Positions 10,956-22,244 of a stretch of DNA of 64,000 nucleotides are shown one piece after another. Source of the DNA: Fulvia fulva (taxonomy: Eukaryota > Ascomycota > Dothideomycetes > Mycosphaerellales > Mycosphaerellaceae). Below the pieces are notes generated by a model, which was not told where the DNA came from, searched no databases, and worked only from the letters and a program-made list of their open reading frames with translations. The translations under genes were made by a program, and so were the position numbers. The stretch lies in assembly GCF_020509005.1 (NCBI RefSeq), contig NC_063012.1, forward strand, positions 6,448,001 through 6,512,000, given 5' to 3'. The first letter of the stretch is position 1. The number at the start of each line of letters is the position of its first letter.

Positions 10956-12172
10956 CTATCCCTCAAAGGGCGTTTCGAAAGGTCGCTCAGCTTGTGGTGT
11001 CAATCGGGCGAGGTGGCGACGTTGACCATCCTGCCAGTCAAGGATGGCTGAGTGGGCCGTCACTCTGTTGTCCCATACGATGACCGTGTTCGGCTCCCAC
11101 TTCATACGCGCCTGGAAATCAGCACCGAGCGCGATGTGGTCGAACAGGAACTTCAGCAGGAAATCGCTTTCTTCTTTCTTGTAGTTAATGATATGTTTTG
11201 TGAACTGTGGATTAACAAAAAGCGCTTTCTCGCCCGTTACTGGATGCGTTCTCACGAGAGGATGCACGTTGGACACGGGATCACGACGGACGACGGACCC
11301 GCGTGCCAACGCGGCCGCTGCTTGCTGGTGGCCAGAGTGAACGGCTTTCAGCCCATGGAGGCGTCGCTGGAATTCAGGAGAGAGCCGCCTGTAGGCCTCC
11401 GCCATATTTGCGAAGAGCGTATCGCCTCCTGATGTTGGTCCATCGAGCAGGTAGAGAAATGTGGTGCCTGGTGGCTGGATCTACTCTGGAGTCAGCGCAT
11501 GCCCAGCACTATCCTTGAAAATATCACAACATATACCTCATACGTAACATCGGAGTGCCAGGTGATCGAATTCGTCCGCTCCTGGAAATAGTCGGCAGCA
11601 GTGGTGTCGCTTGCGCTCCTATGCACCAGATGGACCTTTGGAAATCCTTTGGGCGCTCCGGACGCCGGGTGGATGTGCGAAGGACCGTAATACTCAGCGA
11701 ACTCCAACGCGTCTTGGATCGGCAGATCAGCAAAGTCCTGGTCTCTGAATGCCACGACCTTGCGCTCTGCCACGAAGCGCGCGAGCTCATCCTTCCCGGC
11801 ATTGTTGAGTTTACTGAGCTGGATACCTGTCACCTCAGCACCAATGTTGGCTGTCAGTTCCTTGACACTGACAGCGCCGCCAGTCAACAGATTCGGGAAA
11901 GATGGATCAGCGTCCTTGCCATGTTCGACTGCATCAAATGGCTCCAGCGCAGGCCACTTGTAATCGTCCCAGTATGGCAAATAGTTTGGGTACTTCGCAG
12001 GCGCGTGATTTTCCGTACCATACAGCTCAACGTCGTACTTGGTGGTGGCAGCACCCTGTTGGAACGCCTCCTTGTACTGTGCGCCCTGACGCTTGTCTTT
12101 AGACCAGGCTTCCTCGGCCGATTTGTCGAGTGATCTGTCCGCCACTGGGACCTCGATAAGTGCTGGAGCCAT
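10956..12172 (-). CDS. TauD-family Fe(II)/2-oxoglutarate dioxygenase
   Basis: Two exons (11537-12172 and 10956-11480) encode 386 residues of the TauD/TfdA family, which hydroxylates taurine, other sulfonates or related small acids and releases sulfite in the sulfonate branch (yeast Jlp1 is the model). The iron triad is visible: H206 and D208 in TWHSDVTYE and H355 in NRVTAHSAILD; the arginine cluster QRRHLARLTP just after it is where 2-oxoglutarate binds. GGDTLFANMAEAY and NVHPLVRTHPVTGEKALFVN are family hallmarks. The intron is GTATAT...GTAG. It shares a 942-bp divergent upstream region with a DAL5-like permease, which suggests joint uptake and oxidation of one substrate (inference). Confidence 0.9.
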
Positions 12173-13114
12173 CTTCGAAGCTAAGAGTATAGTTGCAATG
12201 TCTTATTCACGATCATATCAAGAAGTAGAAGGAAGAGATGGTGTTGAAGTTAAGAGACACGAACCACGGATACTGTAACAAAGGTGCTTCTGACGACGTA
12301 TATACTCAAGATAGCGTTATCCCGGCATCGGACCCGTCGTCAAGATCACGCTCGGCAGTCCTCGCCTTTAAGCCAGTGTACTTTGCAACAATGCAGAGAC
12401 CGTGCGAATTGGTCGTGGCGAATGGCTCTGCAACGCTGACCCCAAACAATGCCGAGCATCCCAAGTGGGGTAGACTGCATGGAACAGAGCCATGATCGCA
12501 AAACCAACGTGGACGACACCCGGCTGGTCGCCTCTTATGATGCTCGGCTTGTCGTATCGAGCAGAATGTTGCATCGTTGGGCCAACAATTATTGTGGTGA
12601 AGAGAGACGCGAGGAGCAGCAATGATGTGATAGCACGCAATGACCTAGATCCATCTGGCTACCTTGTTGGCTGCTAACCTATGCCAATAGCAGCACGTGA
12701 TCCGCCCAACGATTCACGTGCTGTGGACTGTCAGTGCAATCTTGGAGACGAGTTGTTCACTTGCCGTGGCACCGACGCGTTTTGCTTGTTGCAGTGGGTC
12801 GTCTTTGCATTGCGAACGACCCTTGTTGCGGCAAGTTCATCATGACCAGGTCCATTGATGCGACGATTTTCCTTGCTGTATGGATATCGATCCCAGTGTT
12901 CGGACAAGAGCTTGACCTTGCTTAAAGCCATGTCAAGCCATGGCGAAATGGGACGGCCATCTCTCAGTCGATCAAATATCATTCTCAGTCGATCAAATAT
13001 CATCCTTCAGCCTCGTTGGCGCTCCTTGGGAATATCTTGTACCACGTCCTTTCCATCCGGTCGCTAGGCGAACGAAGCTGTGGTGTTCCGGAGCATCAAA
13101 ACGCTGTGTTGAGT
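12173..13114. promoter_or_regulatory. Divergent promoter region, dioxygenase / permease
   Basis: 942 bases between the start codons of the dioxygenase (-) and the permease (+). It contains an AGATAG core near 12310 that fits fungal GATA-factor sites, and a perfect-but-one 21-bp tandem duplication at 12963-13004. Which elements act on which gene is not known. Confidence 0.45.
12963..13004. repeat. 21-bp tandem duplication in promoter
   Basis: Two adjacent copies of a 21-bp unit beginning CTCAGTCGATCAAATATCAT; they differ only in the last base. It lies about 110 bp upstream of the permease start codon. Confidence 0.9.
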
Positions 13115-15177
13115 ATGGGCACTCAGAGTGAGGTCTCGTCTAGTCCGGATCGTGTGCAAGGAGATCTCAAAGCATTTCCCGAGGCCGTGATTACAGAACC
13201 CAGCTTCTTCCAGAGAGCAGGCGGCAAGACTTTCGAAATCGAGTCGCTTGCTTCGTACCACAAGCCCATCGACGAGTCGTATGAAGGATACCACAGATAT
13301 GATCCCGACTTCCAATGGGAGGGAAAGGAGGAGAAGCGGGTTGTTCGTCGGGTACGTGGTTGTGCCTTTACACAAAGGCCTGGGCTGATCGAAACACAGA
13401 TCGACTACCGGATCTGTTCCTGGGTCTGCTTGATGTTCTTTGCGCTTCAGCTGGACAGAGGCAATATCTCGCAAGCTTTGAGTGATAACATGCTCGAAGA
13501 CCTTGGCATCTCGACGAACGCTTACAATACCGGGCAGACCATATTTTATCTCAACTTCCTCTTTGCCGAACTACCCTCGCAGCTCATCTCGAAGAAGATT
13601 GGACCGGACAATTGGATCCCAATCCAGATGGTGTCGTGGTCGCTGGTCGCAAGCATGCAGGCGTGTCTATCGGGTCGCAGTTCTTTCTGGGCATGCCGTG
13701 CTCTTCTCGGTCTCATCGTAAGTCGAAGACGATGTCATGCCTTGCAGACGCAACTCCGTTGATTTGCGCCCTTGTTTCTCGGGGCATGGCCGCTAACATG
13801 ACAACATCTAGGAAGGTGGTTTCATCCCCGACAACATCCTCTACTTGAGCTACTTCTACACTGGACGAGAGCTTCCGAGAAGGTTGTCTTTCTTCTGGGT
13901 TGCCTTTCAGCGCACCAGCATTGTCTCTGCGTTCTTGGCATTCGGTATCCTGCACATGTGGGGCATTAACGGCATGGCTGGTTGGCGGTAAGCGAATATT
14001 CTTTGGATGCGTGACGACCTGAGTATGCTGACTGGCCACAGTTAGCTGGCTGTTCGCACTTGAGGGCACCTTGACTGGCGTGATAGGGATCGTCTCTTAC
14101 TTCTACCTCCCACCTTCGCCAACCCAAACGGCGTCTCGCTTCCGTCTCGCTTCCGTGGCAAGGAAGGCTGGTTCAGCGAAAGAGAGGAAAAGATTATGGT
14201 TAACAGAGTCCTCCGCGATGATCCCAGTAAGGGTGACATGCACAACAGACAAGAGCTCAACCTCGGCATGTTGTGGCAATGCCTCAAGGACTACCACATG
14301 TGGCCGATATATCTGATCGGACTCTCTTGGATGATTCCTGCGGTGCCAATGAACAATTACTTGACCTTACAGCTGAAGAGTGTTGGCTTTGGGACCTTTG
14401 AGACGAATCTCTTGACGATTCCAGCTTATGTGATCTTGATTATGAATGTTCTCTTCTTCACCTGGCTCTCGGAGAAGTTGAAATGGTGGGCTCTGCCATT
14501 GATTATCGCACTCGAGGTTGGTAAAGGCATCGTCTGTGGAAGCAATGCTTGTGCCTGGCTCCCTGCTTGTGCTTGCTGCTGAGCCATTGCCGTGTGCTTC
14601 TCGAATATGGCCAATGATTTTTGTGATGGGTGCTGCCTGTGAAGCGCAGTCCTTGGGTGGCATGGATCCTCAGTTGCTTGGTATTCGCGATGCCGTACTT
14701 CCACGCTGTACTTGTTGCCATCACCAGGCAAGTAACGAGTGTGAGGCGTACATTTTGAGACGAGCGGCCCCAGATAGGGCGTCGACCGAGACATTACTGC
14801 GTGCTTCTCGAGTCTGGCTCACTCTCCTCTAGCAGAAACGCAGGTTCGGTGCGGACGCGGACGGTGGCTTCGGCAATTTACAACATGACCGTGCAGGCAT
14901 CCAACATAATCGGCTCAAACGTCAGTGCAGAGTGATCAAGCCTGGCAAGAAAAGTTAGCTGACGACCTGCCAGATCTACAGGACTCCCGACAAGCCTACC
15001 TACTATACAGGTAACAAGGTCCTTATCGGAATTATATGCTATAACATAGCACTCTTCGTTGGCGCCAAGTTCTCCTGTGTGAATGAAAACAAGAAGAGAG
15101 ACGCGATTTGGTCCGCCATGTCGAAGGAGCAGAAGGAAGGTCGTGTTTACAAGGAGGACAAACCCACTTTCCCCTAA
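13115..15177 (+). pseudogene. DAL5-like MFS permease, frameshifted by 11-bp duplication
   Basis: Major-facilitator permease of the anion:cation symporter (DAL5/SEO1-like) family; members import allantoate, ureidosuccinate, vitamins or organosulfur compounds. Exons that fit: 13115-13351, 13400-13717, 13812-13987, 14046-14516, 14645-14727, 14833-14920 and 14974-15177. Family landmarks are FALQLDRGNISQALSD (TM1), EGGFIPDNILYLSYFY, GWRWLFALEGTLT, then SRNAGSVRTRTVASAIYNM and NIYRTPDKPTYY near the C-terminus (KKRDAIWSAMS). In exon 4 the unit TCTCGCTTCCG is present twice in tandem (14134-14144, 14145-14155), shifting the frame; counting one copy only, the exons sum to 522 codons in one frame. The intron at 14517-14644 and the GC-AG intron at 14728-14832 are less certain. 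The stop at 15175-15177 lies just before the RIP-mutated block. Confidence 0.82.
14134..14155 (+). repeat. 11-bp tandem duplication causing frameshift
   Basis: TCTCGCTTCCG repeated twice head to tail inside permease exon 4. Eleven is not a multiple of three, and the protein wording is conserved on both sides only in different frames. Confidence 0.9.
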
Positions 15178-15850
15178 ACCCGGGCCGAGGAGGAGCCGCA
15201 TTGTAGTATCTCTTATAGTAAACAATCTTTCCGGTCCTACTTACCTTTCTTACCTTACTATCGCTACTATCATTAAATAAAGCCGTAATATCTACTATAT
15301 AGGCCGATCCTAGGTATTATTTACCTACTACTACCTTCTTATCTATCTACTACGCTTCTAAGCTCTTAATTTACGCGTTTCTACGCTGGTCGAGCCCTCT
15401 GATTCGCTTTACCTATTAATAGAGGTATTGCCTAAAAGGTAAGTAGCTCCTCTAAAGAAAGAGGTAGTTAAAGAGCCGTAAAGTTAATACCTTATAGCCG
15501 TAGCTACTACTTAAATTACTACTAAACCTTAGTAGTATATTGACGTATTACTATACTTTCGTAACTACTAGTAAATAGCGTCTTATATTAAGGCCGTAAA
15601 GGTATTAGTAGTATTACCTTACGCCTTAGCTTATTAATTATCTATTTAATAACTAGCCTTATAGTAAGCTATAAGTTAGTAAGCTACTTATCTATTATCT
15701 TTTAACACGTTAGCTTATCTAGCTCCTTTAATATGTCTTCGAGGGTATAGTGACGCTTCTTTATATTAAAGAGCTGGTCCTTTATCTCGAGAGCCCGGTA
15801 GATACTACTAGAATCGTTATTTATAGCGTATTAAATAGCGACTCTCTCTA
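15178..15850. other. RIP-mutated sequence of unknown origin
   Basis: Directly after the permease stop codon the composition changes: TA-rich, poor in CA and TG, rich in CTA/TAG, with CG retained. This marks the edge of the transposon compartment. One minus-strand stretch (about 15700-15800) reads like the C-terminal helix of a transposase (KKRHYTLEDILKELDKL), but I could not assign a family. No gene. Confidence 0.6.
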
Positions 15851-16042
15851 ACGTACTTTACTACCGAGCGGGCTATATTACCGAGCGGGCCACTTTTACT
15901 AAGAACTGTACCACTTCTATAGATATAGCTATATAACCACTCAATAATCGCCTTATATATTACTCTTGCCCTATCGAATATTGCTCCCTATATAGATGCC
16001 GTAGATATATATCTTAGTAATACCTACTTAACGAATTGAAAA

Positions 16043-16276
16043 ATGGCGACGACGACGGCAGTAGACGACCGAGAGCAAGGGGGAGACGAGTGGAGGACGC
16101 TCTGCAAGAAGGCGGAAGAGATGGTAGCGGCAAAAGAAGGGAGGTTTCCGGAGAGAGCACTAAAAGGAGTAATAAGCGAACTGCTCGGGGGACTAAAGGC
16201 GCTCAAACGACAAACAAGCACTACGATCAACATGGCAATCGAGGCAGCAACACGAAACGTAAGAAACAACCCTTAA
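16043..16276 (+). pseudogene. LINE ORF1 N-terminal remnant
   Basis: 77 open codons starting MATTTAVDDREQGGDEW, the least mutated part of the LINE: CA and TG dinucleotides are largely intact here, in contrast to the sequence that follows. The frame runs into a TAA and then several TAG codons. It represents the first part of the gag-like ORF1. Confidence 0.7.
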
Positions 16277-19200
16277 AGAGACCCGAGACAGACCTAGGGC
16301 CTAACGACCTAGGCAACAATCGCGAGCCAACCTACCCCCCCCTTAAAGCATAGTACTACGAGTCTATATTACGGACTAGAAAGAGAAGGAAGAGATAGGA
16401 AAGATGACCGGGAGGGAAATAGTCGAGAAGATCGGAGTAAAGGGAATAGTAGGGGCAAGGGCAGATAACAAAGGGGTCAAGCTGTTTATAGCACACGTAT
16501 AGGACAAGAAGGCCCTCGAAATAAACAAGGAGTGGACACTAAAGATCGGGAGCACAGCGAAAGTCTCCTATTAATAGTATATAGTAATTACGTATAGGGT
16601 CCTACAAACCTTTAATATATAAAGGGATACACCAAACCTCTAGAGGCAAAACTAGGTAACAGCACTAGGACTACAGATCACAAAGACAGCGTGGGTCAAG
16701 AAGAAGATAGAGGAGGGCAAGAGGGCCTCCTCGCTAATCTTATAGGTTGTAATACTAGAGCAAGCGAACAAGGTCTTAGACTAAGGGTTGTACTAGGACT
16801 TTAAGAGGCTAGATGTAGAAATCTATTAGAGCAACTATAGAATCCTTCAATGTTTTAACTGTCAACAGTACGGACATATTGCCCCAAAGTGTAGCAAAGC
16901 TATACTAGTCTGCTTACACTGTACTAGTGATCACGCGACCTAAGAGTGCTAAAAACGGAAGGAGGACACAAGATGCGTAGTATATAGGAGAAAACACCCG
17001 GTATAGTCAAACCAATGCCTAGTTAGACTATTAGCCTAGTAGAGAGCGCGGGAAGCAAGGGTAACAACACTAACTAGGTTCCTAGTAGGTGAACAGAAAC
17101 AACTAGAGAGAACCACCTACCCGAATAAGAGACCCCGGCTATAAGAGGAGCTACAAATAGTGCTAGTAATAGGGAGACTAACGTTCTTGTACAAGGCAGC
17201 GCAGAGCAATAGACAAATAAGAATCAACTAAATGATAGGGAGCCAACCCCAAAGGGAAGAACAGGAGGAGGGACGGGAAAACTAATAGTAAGACTAATAG
17301 CAAGACCAAACGGACCTAGACACAAACATGTCCTAATGCCTTACACTAATAGACTATCAATCATTTAGTATAATGTGAACAGAAGCAAAGACAAGGTCCA
17401 AAGGAGCTTTCTACAAGCCTTAGACCCGGAGGAACACCACATTATAGTAATATAGGAACTATAGATCAACCCACACTCTAGGATTCTATTAACTGTACGA
17501 GACCCGAGATACCACGTAGTAATAAACAGAACCGAGGGAGTCCCACGAACTTGTATCTATGTCAGTAAGAAGGTACTAGTAGAGGACTAGCAGGCCTGGC
17601 CGAGAACCGATAGGGATATCACTACAGTGTAGCTCAAAACAACTTAAGGCCAAGTCCTAATCTATAGCGTATACAACCCACCTCTAGAGTCCAGAAGCAG
17701 CACATAACTACACACGCTAGGAAGGCTCCCGGAAGCAATGGACTAACAAAACCACAACATCGTAATAGGAGATTTCAACCTCTACTACCTAAAGTAGGGA
17801 TCGGACTTCACCCTAGTACACCACTTCTTAGTAGGGAGGCTCATTAGTTAGATAGAAACAGCCTAAATGGACTTGATCACGCCAAAGGGAACAGAAACTT
17901 AGGCTAGAAACAATAGTTCTAGTACGCTAGACCTATACTTTATGTCCTACGCCTTAACACGACGGGTAGAAAGCTACACAGTCAATGACTAACTAGAGTC
18001 CTTATTAGACCACTATCCAATCCAAACCGATATCCAACTCATAGTTAAGGAGGAGAGGGAACCTAAGAGGAGGCTCTGCTAGAAGTAGGCCGAGTAGACA
18101 CTAGTACAGTAGCGGCTAGAAGGCGAACTAGAACAGGTGAACATTAACAATATACACATAACGGAGGGGATTGACTAAGCAGTAGAGTAGCTAATAGAAG
18201 CTATACAAAGGGCAGCCTAGGCCTATATACCTAAGAAGAGATGGTCGCTATACTAGAAGCTATACTGGACACTAGAGTACATAGCCAAAGTCAAGGAGGT
18301 AAGGAGAGTAAGAAGGAGATAGGAGCAACGACGTACCTAAGCAAACTAGGAAGCCTATAATAACGCGTATAAAGTAAAGAAGGCGTAGATCAGAAGAGAC
18401 AAGACGTAGGAGTGGAGGTTAACTATAGGGATAATTATAGAACACCCGGAACAAATCTAGAGACTAGTAGAATAGGCTAGGAAACTAGACGAGGAACGAA
18501 ACTCCCCGCCCTAGTTTCCCTTAATATAGGACTAAGACGGGGAAACGGAAACCACTCCGATAGGGAAAGCGAAAGCATTCGTAGACTACTTCTTCGGGAC
18601 TTAGGTAGAGGCAGACCTAAGTAACATCCTAGGAACACAAATTCCTCCGCTAAGGGAGGCTAACTAGCAAGTGTCTACTATAGAGATCGGAAACATTATC
18701 AAGAAATTGAAGGGTAACAAAGCCCTAGGCCTAGACAAGATCCCTAACTGTTACCTAAAAGCTAGTAGTAGCCTTATTACTCTAGTGCTTACGCCAATCT
18801 TTACCTAGTATATAAAGCAGGGGTATTACCTAAAGGCCTTTAGGTAATCACTGACTTACGTCCTAAGGAAACCCTAAAAGGAAGACTATACTAAGTTGAA
18901 GTCATATAGACCAATTGCGTTACTGAACATACTAGGGAAGCTCCTAGAGAAGGTCGTAGCTATAAGGCTCACCGGAATAGTAGAAGAACATAACCTCCTC
19001 CCGGCAACGTAAATAGGGGGGAGACAAAAGAGATCTACCCTCACAGTAGTCGAACTAATCATAGAGCAAATCAGACATATCTAGCACTATAGCAATAACA
19101 AGGTAGCCTTACTACTTTTACTAGACATATTAGGGGCTTTCGACAATGTGTCCTACGTAAGGCTCCTATATATCCTTAGAATAAAAAGCATCCTAGCCTA

Positions 19201-20900
19201 GATAGTACACTTTATGTAGTCATTCCTTAAGGACAGAACAACCTAGATCCTCCTAGGGTTCTTTAAAGCCCCGTAGACCCTAATTGCGAACACGGGCATC
19301 CTATAGGGCTCTATACTCTCCCTAATTCTGTTCCTCCTCTTTATAGCCGACCTGACCCTACTCCTAGAAATAGCAAACACCTTAGTATCGGGGTTCGTAG
19401 ATAACACAAATATCCTAGCGTAGTCGGGGTCTATAGAGGAAAACTGCGCACTCCTAGAGGAGAGACATAGACAATACGAAAAGTGGGCAAGAGAGCATAG
19501 GGCAAAATTCGTACCGGACAAGTACTAACTTATCCATTTTAGTAAGGTAAAGACAAAACACAACTTAGTAGCACTAGTAAAAATCCAGGGGTTCGAGACC
19601 TATCCTACAAGGGAACTTAGAGTCCTTAGGATATAGCTAGACCCGAAACTTAGCTAGGGACCATAAGTGAAGAAGGCGTAAGCGAGAGCGGACACTAATA
19701 GACAATCAATCGAGAGACTCACTACGTTAACCTAGGGGGCGACCTTTATAAAGGCCTAGACTATGTACAAGGCCATTATCAAGCCCGTAATGCTATATAG
19801 AGCAGCAATTTAGGTAGCGGAAAAACACATCCCAAAGAGAATTGAGGACCCCCTTAACAGAGCGTAGGCAGCCTACCTAAAGAGAGTACTAGGGGTATAC
19901 AAGTCAACCCCTTATAGGACAATAGAAATGGAATTAGGTACAGCCCCTATTAGGGAGTACCTCTAGGGCATGAGGTGTTAATACGCAGAGAAGACATTAG
20001 CATACCTAGCCTAGGGAACTATCTAAGCAGCTACTTAAAGGATAAGAACCTAGTAGGAGAGGAGGAGAAGACCTAACCGGCTACATATAATCCTATAGAA
20101 GGAAGTAGACCTAAAAACATCATAGGAAATCCTAGTAGCCCTTGAACAGAGAGAAGCTCTGAGGGAGCAAGCTAACACAGGGGACAAAGGGAAAAAGAAG
20201 CAAAGCCAAGCAGAAAGGATCGTAGGTCACCTATAGGAAACGCGTTAGAACCAAAAACCGGTAAGGCTAGGAGCCCTACTAGCGGCCAGGACCTTCGGGA
20301 GGTATAACTACCTTATCTACAAAGACCTAAAGAGGGCGGAAGCAAGCATAGCTATCTAGATTCGCTCTGAGTACATTAGGCTAAGAGCATACTTGTACTA
20401 AAGAAGAGTCCTAGGATACGATTCCAAACGTTGCCCCTGTAGCTACCTATCCCAAAACCCGGAGCACATAGTGCTGAACTGTACTAAGTGGGTAAAAGGG
20501 AGAAGCTAGTAGAGGGCGAAGGCAAGAGACAGGCAATACCAGGCCATCATCCAGGACAGACAAGATATAAGGAGAGTGACAAGATGGATCCTTAACGAGG
20601 ACTACCTAGAGCAATTCTCCCTAGTAGTAGAAACGGAAAGGTGGATAGAGAGGAGGGAGAGAGAGAGAAGAGCCGGGGAAACAGAAGGGAGAAAGGGAAT
20701 CGAGAGGAGGACATCACTAGGGTTGCGGGCAAGGTAGTTATAGAGTAACAACTATAACACTAGCGTACCCTGAAGGAAGGAGAACGAAAGGACAAGACAG
20801 GAAAGAACGAGGAGGGCAAAGACGAGGAGGTTTTCATCCGTTAATCGGGTTTCCTACCTACACAAATAGACCTAAATAGCGAGAGACCTATATAGGCCAT
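16277..20900 (+). pseudogene. LINE ORF1/ORF2 remains: CCHC, endonuclease, RT
   Basis: Continuous but stop-riddled coding remains. In order: ORF1 C-terminal CCHC knuckles near 16855-16980; AP-like endonuclease about 17350-18050 (NIVIGDFNLYYL, then TLDLYF and LDHYPI); reverse transcriptase about 18700-19560; and a C-terminal region to about 20600 with a Cys/His-like CPCSYLSQNPEHIVLNC segment. Stops fall where Trp or Gln is expected, the outcome of TGG->TAG and CAG->TAG. Not functional. Confidence 0.8.
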
Positions 20901-22009
20901 AGGGCACTAAAACAGGCGAATGAATAATCTATCTATCTATCTATATAACCACTATTATAGCGTATATTGTCTTTAAACGAGGCTAAACTGACCTTAGCTA
21001 TCTAAGCTATAAAACGCGACGCGACAATTATAAATCGACTTGGTATAAAGGTATACGACGCGTCTCGAACTATACTAGGGTATCGATTGAATAGACGACC
21101 TCCTCGGGGTGACTACGAGCCTATTTCGAAGAAGCTTATAGAGCTAGAAGAGAGGGTGATACTTAAGTATATACTCGAGCTAGATCTTAGAGGTTTCCCG
21201 CTATTAAAGGCTAGTATACGAGTAATAGCCGATTCATTACTATAAGAGAAGGGTCTTAAGCCCGCTAGTCTTAATTAGACAGACAGGTTTATTAGGCGGT
21301 ATCGTAAGCTAAAGGTTCGTATAATACGTAGATACGATCGTTAGCGAGCCCTAATAGAAGATCTAGATGTTATCGAGAAGTAGTTCTTACTTATACGTAA
21401 TATAAAGGAGAAGTATAGTATCCTTAACTAGGACACCTATAACTTCGACGAGATAGGGTTTATAATAGGTATTATTACGTCTTAGAGCGTCGTTACGGGT
21501 TTAGAAAGACGTAGTAGAAAGAGGAAGGTCGTTTAATAGGGTAATAGAGAGGGAGTAGAGAGAAAGTGTATTAGATAGCTCTTATACGAAGCGAGATTAG
21601 TAAGCTACGTAAGTCTAACGAGGCCCTTATATAGCGGAAAGTACGAAAGCGCAAGTACATTTAGTCTAGAGGGTCTCTAACCTTCGATAAGGCGTCGTAA
21701 TTCATACCTCTAGAGGATACTAGGAGGTAGGAAGTAAGTAGAGAGTTGCTAGATAGTATTTGGCTAGTACTAAGGCTACGACGCTATAAGCGATATAGCG
21801 AGTCGGGGTATAACGTACGTACCTATTAAGTAGACTCGCTAGATAGCGAAGAATCTAAAGAAGAATTGTCCTCCTAGTAACGATTCTATAGGATGTCGTC
21901 GTGTTAAGATACCGTCGTAATCAAAGTAGAAGTAGTATAGTTCTTAGTAAAAGTAGCCCGCTCGGTAGTATAGCCCGCTCGGTAGTAAAGCACGTTATAC
22001 TAAAGTATA

Positions 22010-22244
22010 TATTAAGATGTAGCATCTCAAAGGGAGTTAACAATTAGGAAGTGATCTAGTAGCCTAAGGTATCTACGATAACTTAGCTTATAGGGAGATA
22101 CCTTCTCTCCCCTTTAGCTTAGATAGACATCTAATATAATTAATATATGAGTTCCTAATATATTACTATATACTCGTACTATTAGTCAGTTAAAGATTGA
22201 TCTCTTACTCTACTCCGCTACTATTAATCCGTACCTATTTAATA
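22010..22244 (+). repeat. RIP-mutated solo LTR of the copia family
   Basis: 235 bp, base for base the same length as the LTRs of the intact copia element at 52388-58002, in the opposite orientation, and flanked by a 5-bp duplication GTATA (22005-22009 and 22245-22249). Compared by eye with the intact LTR, almost every difference is CA->TA or TG->TA; its own ends changed from TG...CA to TA...TA. It is the product of LTR-LTR recombination followed (or preceded) by RIP. Confidence 0.88.

Larger units (their letters stand above)
15942..20940 (+). mobile_element. Tad-like LINE (non-LTR retrotransposon) inserted in Fot1-A
   Basis: About 5 kb LINE flanked by a 13-bp target duplication CTATATAACCACT (15929-15941 and 20941-20953). 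It ends in a short (ATCT)n tail at about 20926-20940. ORF1 starts at 16043; downstream come a CCHC knuckle (CFNCQQYGHIAPKC), an endonuclease/exonuclease/phosphatase domain (NIVIGDFNLYY) and a reverse transcriptase with GNKALGLDKIPN, SYRPIALLNILGKLLEK and a FVDNTNIL catalytic box in which the second Asp reads Asn. Nearly all disabling changes create TAG stops. At the 5' end, 15942-16005, is a short inverted piece of another LINE copy. Confidence 0.88.
15851..21995 (+). mobile_element. Fot1/pogo DNA transposon copy A, split by a LINE
   Basis: RIP-degraded DNA transposon in two parts, 15851-15941 and 20941-21995. The outer ends are inverted repeats beginning ACGTACTTTACTACCGAGCG (left) with the complementary end at about 21930-21995, flanked by TA target duplications (15849-15850 and 21996-21997). 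Each terminal repeat carries an internal doubled motif GAGCGGGCTATA. The body encodes remains of a pogo/Fot1 (DDE1) transposase with a helix-turn-helix part and the motif DTYNFDEIGFIIG near 21428-21470, interrupted by many stops. Without the LINE the element is about 1.14 kb, matching copy B. Confidence 0.85.

Noticed and set aside
11555..12133. 192-codon frame antisense to the dioxygenase
   Set aside because: Shadow of GC-rich coding sequence in the opposite frame.
14517..14644. Second frameshift in the permease
   Set aside because: A GT-AG intron of 128 bp at this place keeps the phase between conserved segments, so a second lesion is not needed, though the intron is unproven.
20926..20945. 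Simple ATCT repeat as an independent microsatellite
   Set aside because: It is the 3' tail of the LINE, and the same type of tail ends the minus-strand LINE at 23763.
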